From positions 124,001 through 188,000 of the forward strand of contig JARBTJ010000004.1 of assembly GCA_029240245.1 (NCBI GenBank): a stretch of DNA of 64,000 nucleotides, in the 5' to 3' direction. The stretch is from Herbinix sp. GTDB lineage: Bacteria; Bacillota; Clostridia; Lachnospirales; Lachnospiraceae. The notes beneath the pieces were generated by a model. The model worked only from the letters and a program-made list of their open reading frames with translations, was not told the DNA's origin and did no database searches. Of this stretch, positions 26,777-36,837 are shown piece by piece (position 1 is the first letter of the stretch; every line of letters begins with the position of its first letter). A program made the translations under genes and the position numbers.

Positions 26777-28147
26777 TCACTTAGCAAATTCTTTATCTAT
26801 GTCAAACAAATCGGATTCCGTAAGCTTCCATACCGGGTGATTCATGCTAAGATTAATTTCTTTTGTGAAATTCACGACTCCGTCAAAGCCACAAAGCGGA
26901 TGTTTTCGTTCATGGTTATGGTCACAAAATGCAATACCAAGCTTATAAGCCAGCGGTCTCTCCTTAACACCACCTACCAGGATGTCAGCTCCTTTTTCTT
27001 TCATAAATTTCTCAAGCTCTGCTGGGTTTGCATCATCAAGAATAATCGTATCGGGACCAACAATACCCTCGATAATCTCATAATCCTCTTTTTTTCCTGT
27101 CTGCGTACCCACAACCACGGTTTCAATTCCTAAGGAACAAAACTGCCGAATCAAGGAAATTGCTTTAAAACCGCCTCCCACATAGATAGCGGCTCTTTTA
27201 CCCTCAAGGTTTTTTCTGTATTTTGAAAGAAATACCTCCAGCCTCAGAGTTTCCGTCTCTGCCAGTTCGATGGCTTTTTTTCTGGCTGTTTCATCTTTTA
27301 GAGCATCCGCTATCCGGATTAAGGAGTTTACGGTATCCTCAATCCCATAAAAGCTGATTTTTATATAGGGAATTCCCAATTCCTCCTCCATCCGATTTGC
27401 AAGATAGGTACTCGAACCGGCACACTGAACGATATTTAATTCTGCCGCAGGTGCCTGAATCAATGACTCATAATTCGAATCACCCGTGATGGTCGATATC
27501 ACGGGGATTCCTATTTTATTTAAATATTCTTTTACAATCCAGATTTCACCTGCCAGATTAAAGTCACCTAAGATGTTAATCCCTCTTCTTTTTTCCGGTT
27601 TATGAGGTGCTAATAATGCCATGATCGCATTGCAAGCCATCTTGTAGCCGACTGATTTATTACCTGAAAAGCCAGGAGATTTCACCGGCAGAACCCGAAT
27701 TCCATGTTTATTAGACATCTCCCTGCAAACCGCTTCTATATCATCACCAATCACTCCTACAATACAGGTTGCATAGACAAAAATCAGCTTCGGATGATAG
27801 GTGTTCACAATTTCGTCAAGCGCAGCGGTCAGCTTTTTCTCTCCGCCAAATATGACATCCGTTTCCTGCAAATCTGTGGAGAAACTGTTACGATATAAAT
27901 CATCACCACTGCTCAGACTTCCCCGGATGTCCCAGGTATAACTGGCACATCCGATTGGTCCATGTACTATATGGAAGGCGTCTGTGATAGGATTGAGTAC
28001 TACTCTGGCCCCGCAATATACACATGCCCTCTGGCTTACGGAACCTGAAACGCTATTGCTGTCACAACGGAGTCCATTGCCCCCGCAACCGCCCTGTTTC
28101 TGTTTGATGAAATCTTTCCTGGCATCTAATATATTTGAGTTATCCAT
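26777..28147 (-). CDS. nifE: FeMo-cofactor scaffold protein NifE
   Basis: 456 residues from the ATG at 28147, preceded by AAAGGAAGG; the longer frame to 28204 reads through nifK's end. It is a NifD homologue: a Cys-rich N-terminus (GGCGGNGLRCDS), CVYCGARVVLNPITDAFHIV and HGPIGCASYTWDIRG (P-cluster-like ligands), FSTDLQETDVIFGGEKKL, then YATCIVGVIGDDI. With NifN it forms the NifEN complex on which NifB-co is turned into FeMo-co with Mo and homocitrate. It lies 22 bp after nifK; 46 bp separate it from the nifN-B start. Confidence 0.95.
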   Translation of the reverse strand: MDNSNILDARKDFIKQKQGGCGGNGLRCDSNSVSGSVSQRACVYCGARVVLNPITDAFHIVHGPIGCASYTWDIRGSLSSGDDLYRNSFSTDLQETDVIFGGEKKLTAALDEIVNTYHPKLIFVYATCIVGVIGDDIEAVCREMSNKHGIRVLPVKSPGFSGNKSVGYKMACNAIMALLAPHKPEKRRGINILGDFNLAGEIWIVKEYLNKIGIPVISTITGDSNYESLIQAPAAELNIVQCAGSSTYLANRMEEELGIPYIKISFYGIEDTVNSLIRIADALKDETARKKAIELAETETLRLEVFLSKYRKNLEGKRAAIYVGGGFKAISLIRQFCSLGIETVVVGTQTGKKEDYEIIEGIVGPDTIILDDANPAELEKFMKEKGADILVGGVKERPLAYKLGIAFCDHNHERKHPLCGFDGVVNFTKEINLSMNHPVWKLTESDLFDIDKEFAK

Positions 28148-28169
28148 CCCATATCCTTCCTTTCTAGTC

Positions 28170-29534
28170 CTACATAACCATTTCAAAATCCTCTTCCGCG
28201 GCATCTCTATCCTGACGATCCATCAATGCGTTGGAAATGAGCTCTGCAAGTCTCATTCCGCCCTTATATCCAACCAACGGCATATAAGAATGGATATAAC
28301 GGTCAATAATGGGAAAGCCTGCTCTAACAAATGGGATATCCTCTGCCCTGGCAATATATTTTCCATGTGTTCCACCGATTAAAAGGTCCACGCCCTCTTC
28401 CTTAATCCACTGATGTAGTTCATATAAATCACCGGAAGCCTTTGCTCTGCAGTCCTTTACACCAAATTTTGCAAACAGTGCCTTTGCTTCTTTTTCAAAA
28501 GCTTCTCCCGGAGTACCTGTCACCAGATATTTCGGTATCATACCCATCTCAAGAACAAACTCCGCCAGGCTAAGTACCGTATCGGGATCACCAAAGATAG
28601 CGACTTTCTTGTTATAAGTATAAGTATGAATATCAATCAGGATATCCACAAGCTGCCCACGCTCCTCCTCCAAGGAGTATGGAACCGCATTCCCGGTATA
28701 ATCCTGTAGGCTCATAATATATTCATCCGTTCTTCCGATTCCAATCGGTAAACCTAATAGCTTATAAGGCACCTGACATTTCTTTAACAGCGTTTCGAGC
28801 GGTGCTTCACTCGCCATTTTCCCAAAGCCGAATGCATAGGAGGAGTCACCGAGATGAATAATCTCCTCAACGGTCGTTCCCCCCTTCGGATACATTTCGA
28901 AAGTTCCGGTCATCGGACTATCCATAACACCGCTAGTATCCGGCAGCATCGTATGGTTAATCCCCATGATACCTGCGATACGTTTCAACTCCCTCATATC
29001 ACCCGGATTCACAAAGCCGGGAAGGAGTGCTGCCTTTCCATTCCTTTTACCGGTCGATACCGATAGATAGCTGATAAAGCTTGCTACCATATTGCTGAAA
29101 CCGGTGATATGGGAGCCCTTATAGCTGGGAGTATTGGTATGTACCATATACTTCCCTTCCGGAATGTCAATTCCCTGAATCAACGCATTTAAATCGTCAC
29201 CTATGGTTTCAGAAAGGCATGTTGTATGTACCGCAATGATCTTTGGATTATAGATATCGAAAATGTTTTTCGCAGCCGTCTTTAAATTCGTACCACCACC
29301 AAAAACAGAAGCGCCCTCTGTAAAGGAACTCGAGGACGCCATTGCCGGATCTTTAAAATGTCTAGTCAAATACATTCTGTGAAATGCGCAACAACCTTGA
29401 GAACCATGGCTATGTGGCATACATTCGTGTACTCCGAGTGCAGCATACATCGCTCCTACCGGTTGGCAGGTCTTAGCCGGATTCACTCTCAGTGCACTTC
29501 TTTCATAAGCTTCTTTTTTCGTATAATCTAGCAT
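28170..29534 (-). CDS. nifK: Nitrogenase MoFe protein beta chain
   Basis: 454 residues, short at the N-terminus as in C. pasteurianum NifK (about 458) and lacking the ~50-residue extension of proteobacterial NifK. P-cluster cysteines are in PAKTCQPVGAMYAALG, HGSQGCCAFHRMYLTRHF and HTTCLSETIGDDL; the region YKGSHITGFSNM holds the serine/glycine position near the cluster. It pairs with NifD in the alpha2beta2 dinitrogenase. It overlaps nifD by 7 bp, which points to translational coupling for equal amounts. Confidence 0.97.
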   Translation of the reverse strand: MLDYTKKEAYERSALRVNPAKTCQPVGAMYAALGVHECMPHSHGSQGCCAFHRMYLTRHFKDPAMASSSSFTEGASVFGGGTNLKTAAKNIFDIYNPKIIAVHTTCLSETIGDDLNALIQGIDIPEGKYMVHTNTPSYKGSHITGFSNMVASFISYLSVSTGKRNGKAALLPGFVNPGDMRELKRIAGIMGINHTMLPDTSGVMDSPMTGTFEMYPKGGTTVEEIIHLGDSSYAFGFGKMASEAPLETLLKKCQVPYKLLGLPIGIGRTDEYIMSLQDYTGNAVPYSLEEERGQLVDILIDIHTYTYNKKVAIFGDPDTVLSLAEFVLEMGMIPKYLVTGTPGEAFEKEAKALFAKFGVKDCRAKASGDLYELHQWIKEEGVDLLIGGTHGKYIARAEDIPFVRAGFPIIDRYIHSYMPLVGYKGGMRLAELISNALMDRQDRDAAEEDFEMVM

Positions 29535-31126
29535 ACTGCTTCACCTCCCAAGCTTCCACTTAAAACCGGAGCTGTCTTCCAGGGTGACTTGACATAGCTC
29601 CATGCCGGTGTATAAATACCCATGGTAATATCTCTTGCAAAATTTACTGCTCCGCGGAAGCAGGAATAAGGTCCGCTGTAGTCATAGGAATGCAGCTGTT
29701 TGGATAAAATACCACTTTTCTGAGCTACATATTTGTCCTTAATGCCGGAGAAAAAGATATCTGGTTTTAAGAGCTTCAAAAACTCTTCCGTCTCATAATG
29801 ATTTAAATCATCAACCATATAAGTCCCGTCCTTCATGTCTTTCACCATACCACCATAATAATCGATCAGCTTCTCCTCTTTCAGCCTCTTCAAATCCTCC
29901 TCGGACAAATAAACGTGATATTTTTCAGGATCCGGCTCAACCGTGATGGATTCAATGTTTTTACTGTCTGCATCCGGTTTGACAAATGGGATTACCTCTC
30001 GGCCCTCATATTCTTCTCTATGTCCGAATTCATAACCTGCCAGTATGGTATGAACACCAAGGTCATTGAGTAAGAACTGATAATGATGAGCTCTCGAACC
30101 ACCGACATAGATTGCCGCCGATTTCCCCTTCAATTTACTTTTGTAATATTCCATATCTTCCTGAATGGAATCGAGTTCATCCGCTATGACCTCTTCCGTC
30201 CTGGCTGTCAGCTCCGAATCACCAAAATATCTGGCAACGTTTCTTAATGTTTCTATCGTAGCATCGACTCCAATAAAATTCACCTTCATCCAGGGAATAC
30301 CATATTTCGTTTCTATCAACTCCGCAATATAATTTATGGATCGGTGGCATTGAACCAGGCTTAAGTTCGCCTGATGTGAATTTTTCAAGTCATCCATGCT
30401 GCTGTTACCCGTAAAAGTCGATACTACCTCATAACCGATACGCTTTAATAAACGTTCTGTCTCCCAGCCATCACCACCAATATTATACTCACCAAGAAGA
30501 TTGACGGAGAACTTATTCGTAATCTTGCGATCACCCTCCCCGATCACATATCGTACCAATTGGTTATTGGCGATATGATGTCCTGCTGATTGGCTGACTC
30601 CTTTATAGCCTTCACAGCTGAAGGCAATACATTTAATCTCATATTCCTTCTCCGCCCATTTCGCAACCGCATGGATATCATCGCCGATCAATCCAACCGG
30701 GCAGGTAGAACAAATCATGATCGTGGAAGGCCGGAATAACTCCATTGCCTCAACAATCGCTTGTTTGAGTTTCTTCTCACCACCAAAGACGATATCCGGT
30801 TCCTGTAAATCGGTAGAGAAGCAATACTGCAGATAATTCGCAACCCCTTCATCCTTCTTTGCTTTGTGGCGTCTGGTTCCCCAAGAGTAAAAAGCGCAGC
30901 CGATGGGTCCATGGGTAATGATAAAGGCATCCTTGATCGGACCCAATACAACACCCTTGCAACCTGCATAGCAACAGCCTCTCTGGGATATGATGCCCGG
31001 TATGGTACGGACATTGGCAGCGATCTCATTGTTATTCTCATTGTTGTTAACGCCCACCATATGTTCCTTACGGTTTTTATAGACTTTGGAGTTATATTGA
31101 TCCAAAACCCGATTCATAACGTTCAT
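29528..31126 (-). CDS. nifD: Nitrogenase MoFe protein alpha chain
   Basis: 532 residues from the ATG at 31126 (GGAAGGGAGG before it; the frame start further upstream is a TTG without a site). P-cluster ligands: RGCCYAGCKGVVLGP, HGPIGCAFYSW and CSTCPVGLIGDD. FeMo-co ligands: Cys in LVQCHRSINYI (Av Cys275) and His in LHSYDYSGPY (Av His442). The Gln191/His195 equivalents are in GVSQSAGHHIAN, as in Mo nitrogenases. A ~50-residue insertion (around VEPDPEKYHVYLSEEDLKRL) is the hallmark of clostridial NifD. No delta subunit gene (vnfG/anfG) sits between D and K, so this is the Mo enzyme. Confidence 0.97.
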   Translation of the reverse strand: MNVMNRVLDQYNSKVYKNRKEHMVGVNNNENNNEIAANVRTIPGIISQRGCCYAGCKGVVLGPIKDAFIITHGPIGCAFYSWGTRRHKAKKDEGVANYLQYCFSTDLQEPDIVFGGEKKLKQAIVEAMELFRPSTIMICSTCPVGLIGDDIHAVAKWAEKEYEIKCIAFSCEGYKGVSQSAGHHIANNQLVRYVIGEGDRKITNKFSVNLLGEYNIGGDGWETERLLKRIGYEVVSTFTGNSSMDDLKNSHQANLSLVQCHRSINYIAELIETKYGIPWMKVNFIGVDATIETLRNVARYFGDSELTARTEEVIADELDSIQEDMEYYKSKLKGKSAAIYVGGSRAHHYQFLLNDLGVHTILAGYEFGHREEYEGREVIPFVKPDADSKNIESITVEPDPEKYHVYLSEEDLKRLKEEKLIDYYGGMVKDMKDGTYMVDDLNHYETEEFLKLLKPDIFFSGIKDKYVAQKSGILSKQLHSYDYSGPYSCFRGAVNFARDITMGIYTPAWSYVKSPWKTAPVLSGSLGGEAVC

Positions 31127-31177
31127 AACAGCCTCCCTTCCACCGCACAATGGCGGCAAATGCCAAATACGAAATGA

Positions 31178-31561
31178 TTAGTATGCATCCGTTGTCGTCT
31201 CCCCATTACGTACCCTGTAATTTTCACTTATGGGTAATACAAAGATTTTTCCGTCACCGGCATTACCGGTACAGTTTACATCTATGATGGTATTGACTAC
31301 TTTATTCACTTCGGAATCCTCTACGATGATGGTGAATACCCGTTTGGAGATTAATCTGCTGGTTTCGGAGAGATATTCTCCCTGTGAGGTGGCCGGAATC
31401 TCACCGGAATCAACGATCGACCTAAGCAGTGTCATATCTATCAACTTTTTCCCTCTTCCAAGGACCCTCCGACAGGTGAATGCAGGTATTCCGGTTTCCG
31501 CCAACGCTTCCTTTGTTACATTTACTTTATTTTGTCTGACAATCGCCATTACTTCTTTCAT
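31178..31561 (-). CDS. nifI2: PII-like nitrogenase regulator NifI2
   Basis: 127 residues. A GlnB/PII-fold protein with the NifI2 layout: MAIVRQNKVNVTKEALAETG, long T loop (VDSGEIPATSQGEYLSETSR) and the C-terminal NCTGNAGDGKIFVLPI. There is no uridylylation tyrosine of the GlnB kind at the expected place. In methanogens and clostridia NifI1 and NifI2 form a complex that blocks NifDK when 2-oxoglutarate is low, switching off nitrogenase on ammonium addition. TTGGAGG precedes the start; it lies between nifI1 and nifD, the standard position. Confidence 0.93.
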   Translation of the reverse strand: MKEVMAIVRQNKVNVTKEALAETGIPAFTCRRVLGRGKKLIDMTLLRSIVDSGEIPATSQGEYLSETSRLISKRVFTIIVEDSEVNKVVNTIIDVNCTGNAGDGKIFVLPISENYRVRNGETTTDAY

Positions 31562-31652
31562 ATTGCCTCCAATCTGCTATATAAAACCTCTGACTTCCAG
31601 CTTAAGCTACTGGATCTTTAAATTATCGTACCCAAAATATTAAACTTCTGCC

Positions 31653-31979
31653 TTACAGTCCCTTTTTCCTTGTACTTATCGTATACGCCTCTTCTACCGG
31701 ACTGACGAAAATTCTACCATCACCGAAATGTCCATTCTCACCGGTTCTTGCATACTTCATGATGATTTTAATCACATCTTCTTTATCTTTATCCTCTACT
31801 ACCATAAGAAGCATTTCCTTGGGAATTTCATCGTAATAAACTTCTCCAACCTTCACTCCCTTTTGTTTACCCCGTCCGTATACGTCCATTTTAGTGACTG
31901 CCGGAAAACCTGCGGATAATAATTCTGATAATACTATTCCAACTTTCTCTGGACGAATGATTGACCTGATTAATACCAT
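31653..31979 (-). CDS. nifI1: PII-like nitrogenase regulator NifI1
   Basis: 108 residues from the ATG at 31979 (GGGAGGATTTTATT before it); the longer frame to 32021 overlaps nifH and lacks a site. PII fold: MVLIRSIIRPEKVGIVLSEL, T-loop region VYGRGKQKGVKVGEVYYDEI, and the C-terminal TGENGHFGDGRIFVSPVEEA nucleotide-binding segment. It works with NifI2 in the 2-oxoglutarate-sensing post-translational switch of nitrogenase. It starts 22 bp after the nifH stop. Confidence 0.93.
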   Translation of the reverse strand: MVLIRSIIRPEKVGIVLSELLSAGFPAVTKMDVYGRGKQKGVKVGEVYYDEIPKEMLLMVVEDKDKEDVIKIIMKYARTGENGHFGDGRIFVSPVEEAYTISTRKKGL

Positions 31980-32001
31980 AATAAAATCCTCCCTTTTATT
32001 T

Positions 32002-32919
<918 letters not shown>

Positions 32920-32981
32920 TGATAGAGCTCTTAAATGTTTTGCGTAATAATTTTTATAGGTGATATTCTACCATCCGGAGT

Positions 32982-33009
32982 ATTATGATTCAATACATCG
33001 ATTTGTCAA
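32982..33009 (-). promoter_or_regulatory. Candidate sigma-A promoter of nifH
   Basis: Minus-strand TTGACA (33009-33004), 16-bp spacer, CATAAT (32987-32982). Start expected near 32975, giving a ~150-nt leader. No sigma-54 -24/-12 (TGGCAC-N5-TTGC) pattern is seen in this gap. Confidence 0.6.
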
Positions 33010-33090
33010 AATTATTAATCTGTTTCAATTAATATTTGCACAATTTATACTAATACGTTGATTTTATTGAATCCTACGGATGATTTGCAT

Positions 33091-34146
33091 CTATTTTTCT
33101 TTTAGTAGCAGTATATGCTCCTTTGGTAGTGTTATAAACTGTGGCAGCTTTTCCTGATAGATGTTCCTCCAGTCCTGCTTTGATAATACCCAGCAAACGC
33201 TTTCCGATTGTGGGCTATCCGAATTATGCAGCAGCACTTTATGATCGAAGGGTCCCTCCTGTAAGGAGGTCAATCCCGCCTTTATTGTATTAATATCATA
33301 TGAATTCTGCGCAGGTTTTAAATGCTGTGACCGAATACCCACATATCGTATCTCCTCACCTACGAACTGGTTGACGCAAAGCTTTATATTCCAGTCAACT
33401 GCTAACACTTCGCTATCCGACAGCCTGCGCACTCTGGAGATATTTCTTAAACCCGTCAACTTTGCTGCTGTAATGTCCAAAGGACGTTGAAACACATCCT
33501 CTTTGTCCCCCATTTGAATTACCTTTCCCTGATCCATAACAGCTATTTTGTTACAAAAACGGTATAATTCATCCCTGTTGTGAGATACCATTAGGATGTC
33601 TCCGGTATAATCTGTCAGCATTTCACCAAGTTCCTGCTGAAGTTGATCCTTCAGATAAGAGTCTAAAGCGGTAAAGGGCTCATCAAACATCAGTATCTCC
33701 GGCTCATAAGCCATCATTCTTGCCAAGGCAACTCTCTGTTGTTCTCCTCCGGATAATTGATTTGCATATCGGTGTTGTAATTTCATAATATGGAATCTAT
33801 GTAGGAGACTCTCGGCCACCGACCTTTTCATTTTATTTTTACGTACCGCTATTTCAATGTTTTCCCTTACTGTCATGTGTGGGAAAAGTGCATAATTCTG
33901 AAACATAAAGCCAATATTTCTCTCTCTTGGTGCAAGGTTGACGGAATGCTCGGAATCATATAGAAGCCTTCCATTATGAATGATTTTACCCTCATCCGGC
34001 GTCTCAATTCCGGCGATGCATTTTAATGTAAGACTCTTCCCGCAGCCGGAGCCCCCTAATAGACCTGTTGTATTTTTTTCTGTTTCAAATTTCATATGAA
34101 GCGTAAAAGATTTATATTTTTTTAATATATCAACCTTTAGACTCAT
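33091..34146 (-). CDS. modC: Molybdate ABC transporter ATP-binding protein
   Basis: 351 residues from the ATG at 34146 (AGAGAAGGAAG before it). ATPase domain with Walker A GGSGCGKSLTLK (about 37-48), signature LSGGEQQRVALARM (about 130-143), Walker B PEILMFDEPFTALD and H-loop MVSHNRDEL. The C-terminal ~110 residues have a MOP/TOBE-like region (IRYVGIRSQHLKPAQ). It drives molybdate import for FeMo-co. It overlaps modB by 17 bp. About 80 bp after it lies the nifH promoter, so mod and nif are adjacent but separately started. Confidence 0.92.
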   Translation of the reverse strand: MSLKVDILKKYKSFTLHMKFETEKNTTGLLGGSGCGKSLTLKCIAGIETPDEGKIIHNGRLLYDSEHSVNLAPRERNIGFMFQNYALFPHMTVRENIEIAVRKNKMKRSVAESLLHRFHIMKLQHRYANQLSGGEQQRVALARMMAYEPEILMFDEPFTALDSYLKDQLQQELGEMLTDYTGDILMVSHNRDELYRFCNKIAVMDQGKVIQMGDKEDVFQRPLDITAAKLTGLRNISRVRRLSDSEVLAVDWNIKLCVNQFVGEEIRYVGIRSQHLKPAQNSYDINTIKAGLTSLQEGPFDHKVLLHNSDSPQSESVCWVLSKQDWRNIYQEKLPQFITLPKEHILLLKEK

Positions 34147-34822
34147 GCTTCCTTCTCTCCCTCTCACGATAATGATGGCTGACAGCGAAATAGTTCATAA
34201 AAAATATCATAAAAAACGATATTACAATCAATATCCCGCATAGAATGGCAGCTTCCTTCCGATTCCCCGCCTGAATTGCCGTGTAGATAGCAAGCGGCAT
34301 CGTCTGGGTTAGCTTAGGGATGTTACCGGCAAGCATAAGCGTTGCCCCAAATTCCCCGAACGCTCTTGCTAAGGCCAGGATACCCCCGGTACCAACTCCG
34401 GGTAATGCTAACGGCATAATAATTCTCCAGAAAATCTTACCTTCCGACATACCCAGGGTTCTTCCTGCATAAATCAAATTCCGGTCGACCTGTTCAAAAG
34501 CCGCCTTTGCTGAGCGGTACATTAACGGAAAAGAAATTACAACCGATGCCACGATAATTGCTGAACGTGTAAATATAATCTTTATCCCTACTTTTGTGAG
34601 AAAAGCTCCGAGAAATCCATGCTTTCCCAATAGCATCAATAAAATAAAACCCGCAACCGTAGGAGGAAGGACCAGTGGAAGCGTCAGGATGACATCTGCC
34701 ACCCGACGGATTCCCCGGTCGGATTTCACCACTTTATGTGCTGCGAATATCCCTAATACAAAAGTAATCATAGTGGCAGGAATTGCCGTAATTAATGATG
34801 TCCAAAGTGGTGCCCAGTCCAT
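34130..34822 (-). CDS. modB: Molybdate ABC transporter permease
   Basis: 230 residues from the ATG at 34822 (GGAAGGAGG before it). Five to six membrane helices, beginning LITAIPATMITFVLGIFAAH. The ModB/CysT-type EAA loop is in GRTLGMSEGKIFWRIIMPLA (about 130-150), followed by LALARAFGEFGATLMLAGN, a signature of molybdate permeases. It forms the membrane channel of ModABC. The start lies 49 bp after the modA stop. Confidence 0.93.
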   Translation of the reverse strand: MDWAPLWTSLITAIPATMITFVLGIFAAHKVVKSDRGIRRVADVILTLPLVLPPTVAGFILLMLLGKHGFLGAFLTKVGIKIIFTRSAIIVASVVISFPLMYRSAKAAFEQVDRNLIYAGRTLGMSEGKIFWRIIMPLALPGVGTGGILALARAFGEFGATLMLAGNIPKLTQTMPLAIYTAIQAGNRKEAAILCGILIVISFFMIFFMNYFAVSHHYRERERRKHESKG

Positions 34823-34871
34823 TTTGTTCCTCCTTCCCGAACGCCGGTATGGCCAAATCCTTGACCTTTCA

Positions 34872-35639
34872 TTATTTAACTGGGGTGAAACCATATTTTA
34901 TAAAAACTGTTTTTGTTTCTTCCGATTGCAGATAATCAAGAAATTCTTTTGCGGCGGACGCTGCCTTCGTATCCTCAATGATTGCCGCAGGGTATATAAT
35001 TGTGCTATGACTTTCCTCCGGAGCATACGCGATTATTTTGACATTATCCGACCCAAATGCATCCGTTGCATAGACGATACCAGCATCTGCATTTCCCGAG
35101 CTTACCCAGGTCAGTACCTCCGAAACATCCTTGCCATAGACCGCTCTCTTAGTTACCTCTTCCGCAATCCCAAGATACTCAAATACTTCCATTGCATATT
35201 GACCAGCCGGAACATACGCCGGGTCTCCGATAACGATTACCGGTGCCTTTGTAATTTCCAGCAGGCTGTTAATCTCGGCCTGATTATCGGTCGGAGTTAT
35301 CAGAACGATTGTATTTTCCAGCAAGTCCCTTCTACTGCCTTTTAAAATTAAATTATCTTCCTCCAAGGCATTCATCTGCTTTTCGGCTGCTGATATAAAT
35401 AAATCAATCGGAGCTCCTTCCCGAATTTGCTGTTCGAGGGCACCGGATCCTGCAAAAGTGAATGAAATTTTTACTTCCGGCCTGGCCTTCTGATACAGTC
35501 CTGTAATTTCCTCCATCGCCGGTTTTAAACTGGCTGCTGCGCCTATTAGTATTTCGTTGTCGCCGTTTTTTCTGCCACAGCTCATGAGCAGTGATCCTAT
35601 AAGAAGTATCATTAGGGTAAAAACTATTCTTTTCTTCAT
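34872..35639 (-). CDS. modA: Molybdate-binding lipoprotein
   Basis: 255 residues from the ATG at 35639, preceded by AAAGGAGGAATC; the in-frame extension to 35708 lies in the leader. Lipoprotein signal peptide with lipobox LLMSC (Cys about 21). The mature protein has the ModA pattern: ILIGAAASLKPAMEEITGLY, then FAGSGALEQQIREGAPIDLF and DLLENTIVLITP, with the oxyanion-binding Ser residues in AAASL and GSGAL. It binds molybdate (or tungstate) outside the membrane and hands it to ModBC. It is the first gene of the mod operon, placed next to nif as expected for Mo-nitrogenase. Confidence 0.94.
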   Translation of the reverse strand: MKKRIVFTLMILLIGSLLMSCGRKNGDNEILIGAAASLKPAMEEITGLYQKARPEVKISFTFAGSGALEQQIREGAPIDLFISAAEKQMNALEEDNLILKGSRRDLLENTIVLITPTDNQAEINSLLEITKAPVIVIGDPAYVPAGQYAMEVFEYLGIAEEVTKRAVYGKDVSEVLTWVSSGNADAGIVYATDAFGSDNVKIIAYAPEESHSTIIYPAAIIEDTKAASAAKEFLDYLQSEETKTVFIKYGFTPVK

Positions 35640-35726
35640 GGTAATTTGATTCCTCCTTTGAATGCCTGTTTTTAATAAATACCAATACTTAACCACTTTA
35701 TAGATCAATGTTTTGTAGATTGAAAC

Positions 35727-35766
35727 AAAAAAAGCGCCTTAGAATAGTTCTAAGACGCCTCTGTCA
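35727..35766 (-). promoter_or_regulatory. Leader terminator (attenuator) of the mod operon
   Basis: Minus-strand arms GCGTCTTAGAA and TTCTAAGGCGC (11 bp, one G-U) around CTA, followed by seven T. The box ACAGAGGCGTC (35754-35764) overlaps the 5' arm and matches the nifH leader box at 10 of 11 positions. Upstream, TGTCA...TGACA (35761-35778) can form a short competing hairpin that takes in the box. It lies about 65 nt after the promoter and about 90 nt before modA, so it must be read through for molybdate transporter expression. Confidence 0.7.
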
Positions 35767-35830
35767 ATGCTTTCTGACATACAATTCATTTAATTCTCAA
35801 TAATTACTACCGTAATTCATTAATTAGTCG

Positions 35831-35860
35831 TTATTATATCGGCAGATAACCCTAATTGTC
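35831..35860 (-). promoter_or_regulatory. Sigma-A promoter of modA
   Basis: Minus-strand TTGACA (35860-35855), 18-bp spacer, TATAAT (35836-35831). Both hexamers are perfect consensus. Start expected near 35824. Confidence 0.75.
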
Positions 35861-35942
35861 AATACAATAATGTTATAAATTTTTGATGGAAACAGGCACA
35901 TAATATGTGAAATCATATAAAAATGAACCGCTATCGACAAAA

Positions 35943-36716
35943 TTAATGCTCACATTTCTCCACCAGCTTTTCGAACCATTCCTCCGCCAGCTTCGTTTTC
36001 CTCTCAATATCCTCCAAAGAGGCAATTTGTGCAAAGAATTCCAGCCTTTTTCTCTCCTCAGCCGGAATATGATGAGAAATATGTATCAGATAATAATCCG
36101 CATTCGCCGGTGTATATATAATTCGAAGAAGATCAATCAACGGCTCCAGGACATATCGGTTATAATACGCATATGCCTCCAGATACTGCTTACGGTATAC
36201 ATACTTTAACACCCTGGAATGCTGGCTGTATCGGTATTTACACTCCATTCGCCTACCGGTATTCTGTTCCTGGAACTCTTCTGCATTAAAATCCTTATAC
36301 CGAATAATCTGATCCTTATCAAAGAGAACCATAGCGCCTTCTACCGCATTATTCTTAATATAGATGTATTCCTGCCGGTCCCTGCTGTGAAGCTGGAAGC
36401 AGAAATCAATCATCTGATACTCATCGGTACCGCTTAAATGATAAATATTCTGTCGAAGCTTCGGATGTCCATGCGGTATGACCGATTTATAATCAATCTC
36501 CGCCAGCTCTTTTAATGCCTCTTCTACCGCTGCCTTCGTCTCCATCTCATATTCATCTTCAAAATCAACATAGATATCCAGATCCGAAAATTCATCCACA
36601 AGGCCGGACGCATCCGCGCCTTCAAGCCACATGGCATAAACATAGGGCAGCGGTATAAGCCTTTCCTTTAAATGCCCTATGATCCTCTCCCTGTTTAATA
36701 AAGTATTATGATCCAT
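35943..36716 (-). CDS. Nucleotidyltransferase-domain protein
   Basis: 257 residues from the ATG at 36716 (GAAGGGG before it). The N-terminal part has a nucleotidyltransferase pattern (EGADASGLVDEFSDLDIYVD, about 33-52): small residues followed by SDLDIYVD, the two metal-binding Asp. The rest is helical with a conserved-looking RYSQHSRVLKYVYRKQYLEA segment. This resembles the aminoglycoside/lincosamide-type or MNT-like transferases, which modify small molecules or proteins; no resistance role can be claimed. It lies between the Crp/Fnr gene and modA on the same strand, 103 bp from the former. Confidence 0.65.
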   Translation of the reverse strand: MDHNTLLNRERIIGHLKERLIPLPYVYAMWLEGADASGLVDEFSDLDIYVDFEDEYEMETKAAVEEALKELAEIDYKSVIPHGHPKLRQNIYHLSGTDEYQMIDFCFQLHSRDRQEYIYIKNNAVEGAMVLFDKDQIIRYKDFNAEEFQEQNTGRRMECKYRYSQHSRVLKYVYRKQYLEAYAYYNRYVLEPLIDLLRIIYTPANADYYLIHISHHIPAEERKRLEFFAQIASLEDIERKTKLAEEWFEKLVEKCEH

Positions 36717-36837
36717 TGCACAACCCCTTCTCATTGTTTCTATTCATTTTTCTTATTAACTTTGTAACACTTTCATTAGCAAAAAAACAATATATCTTTA
36801 CACATTATACAAGCATAATAACTCTCGTATCAGCCCT

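Noticed and set aside
28170-31126. Vanadium or iron-only nitrogenase
   Set aside because: No G subunit gene between D and K; Gln191/His195 equivalents and clostridial Mo-type insertion are present, and modABC is adjacent.
32984-33090. Sigma-54 promoter or NifA upstream activator for nif
   Set aside because: No TGGCAC-N5-TTGC and no TGT-N10-ACA with suitable spacing was recognised; clostridial nif genes are not usually NifA dependent.
35727-35860. Moco riboswitch upstream of modA
   Set aside because: The leader is too short and lacks the multi-stem Moco core; the simple hairpin-terminator is better described as an attenuator.
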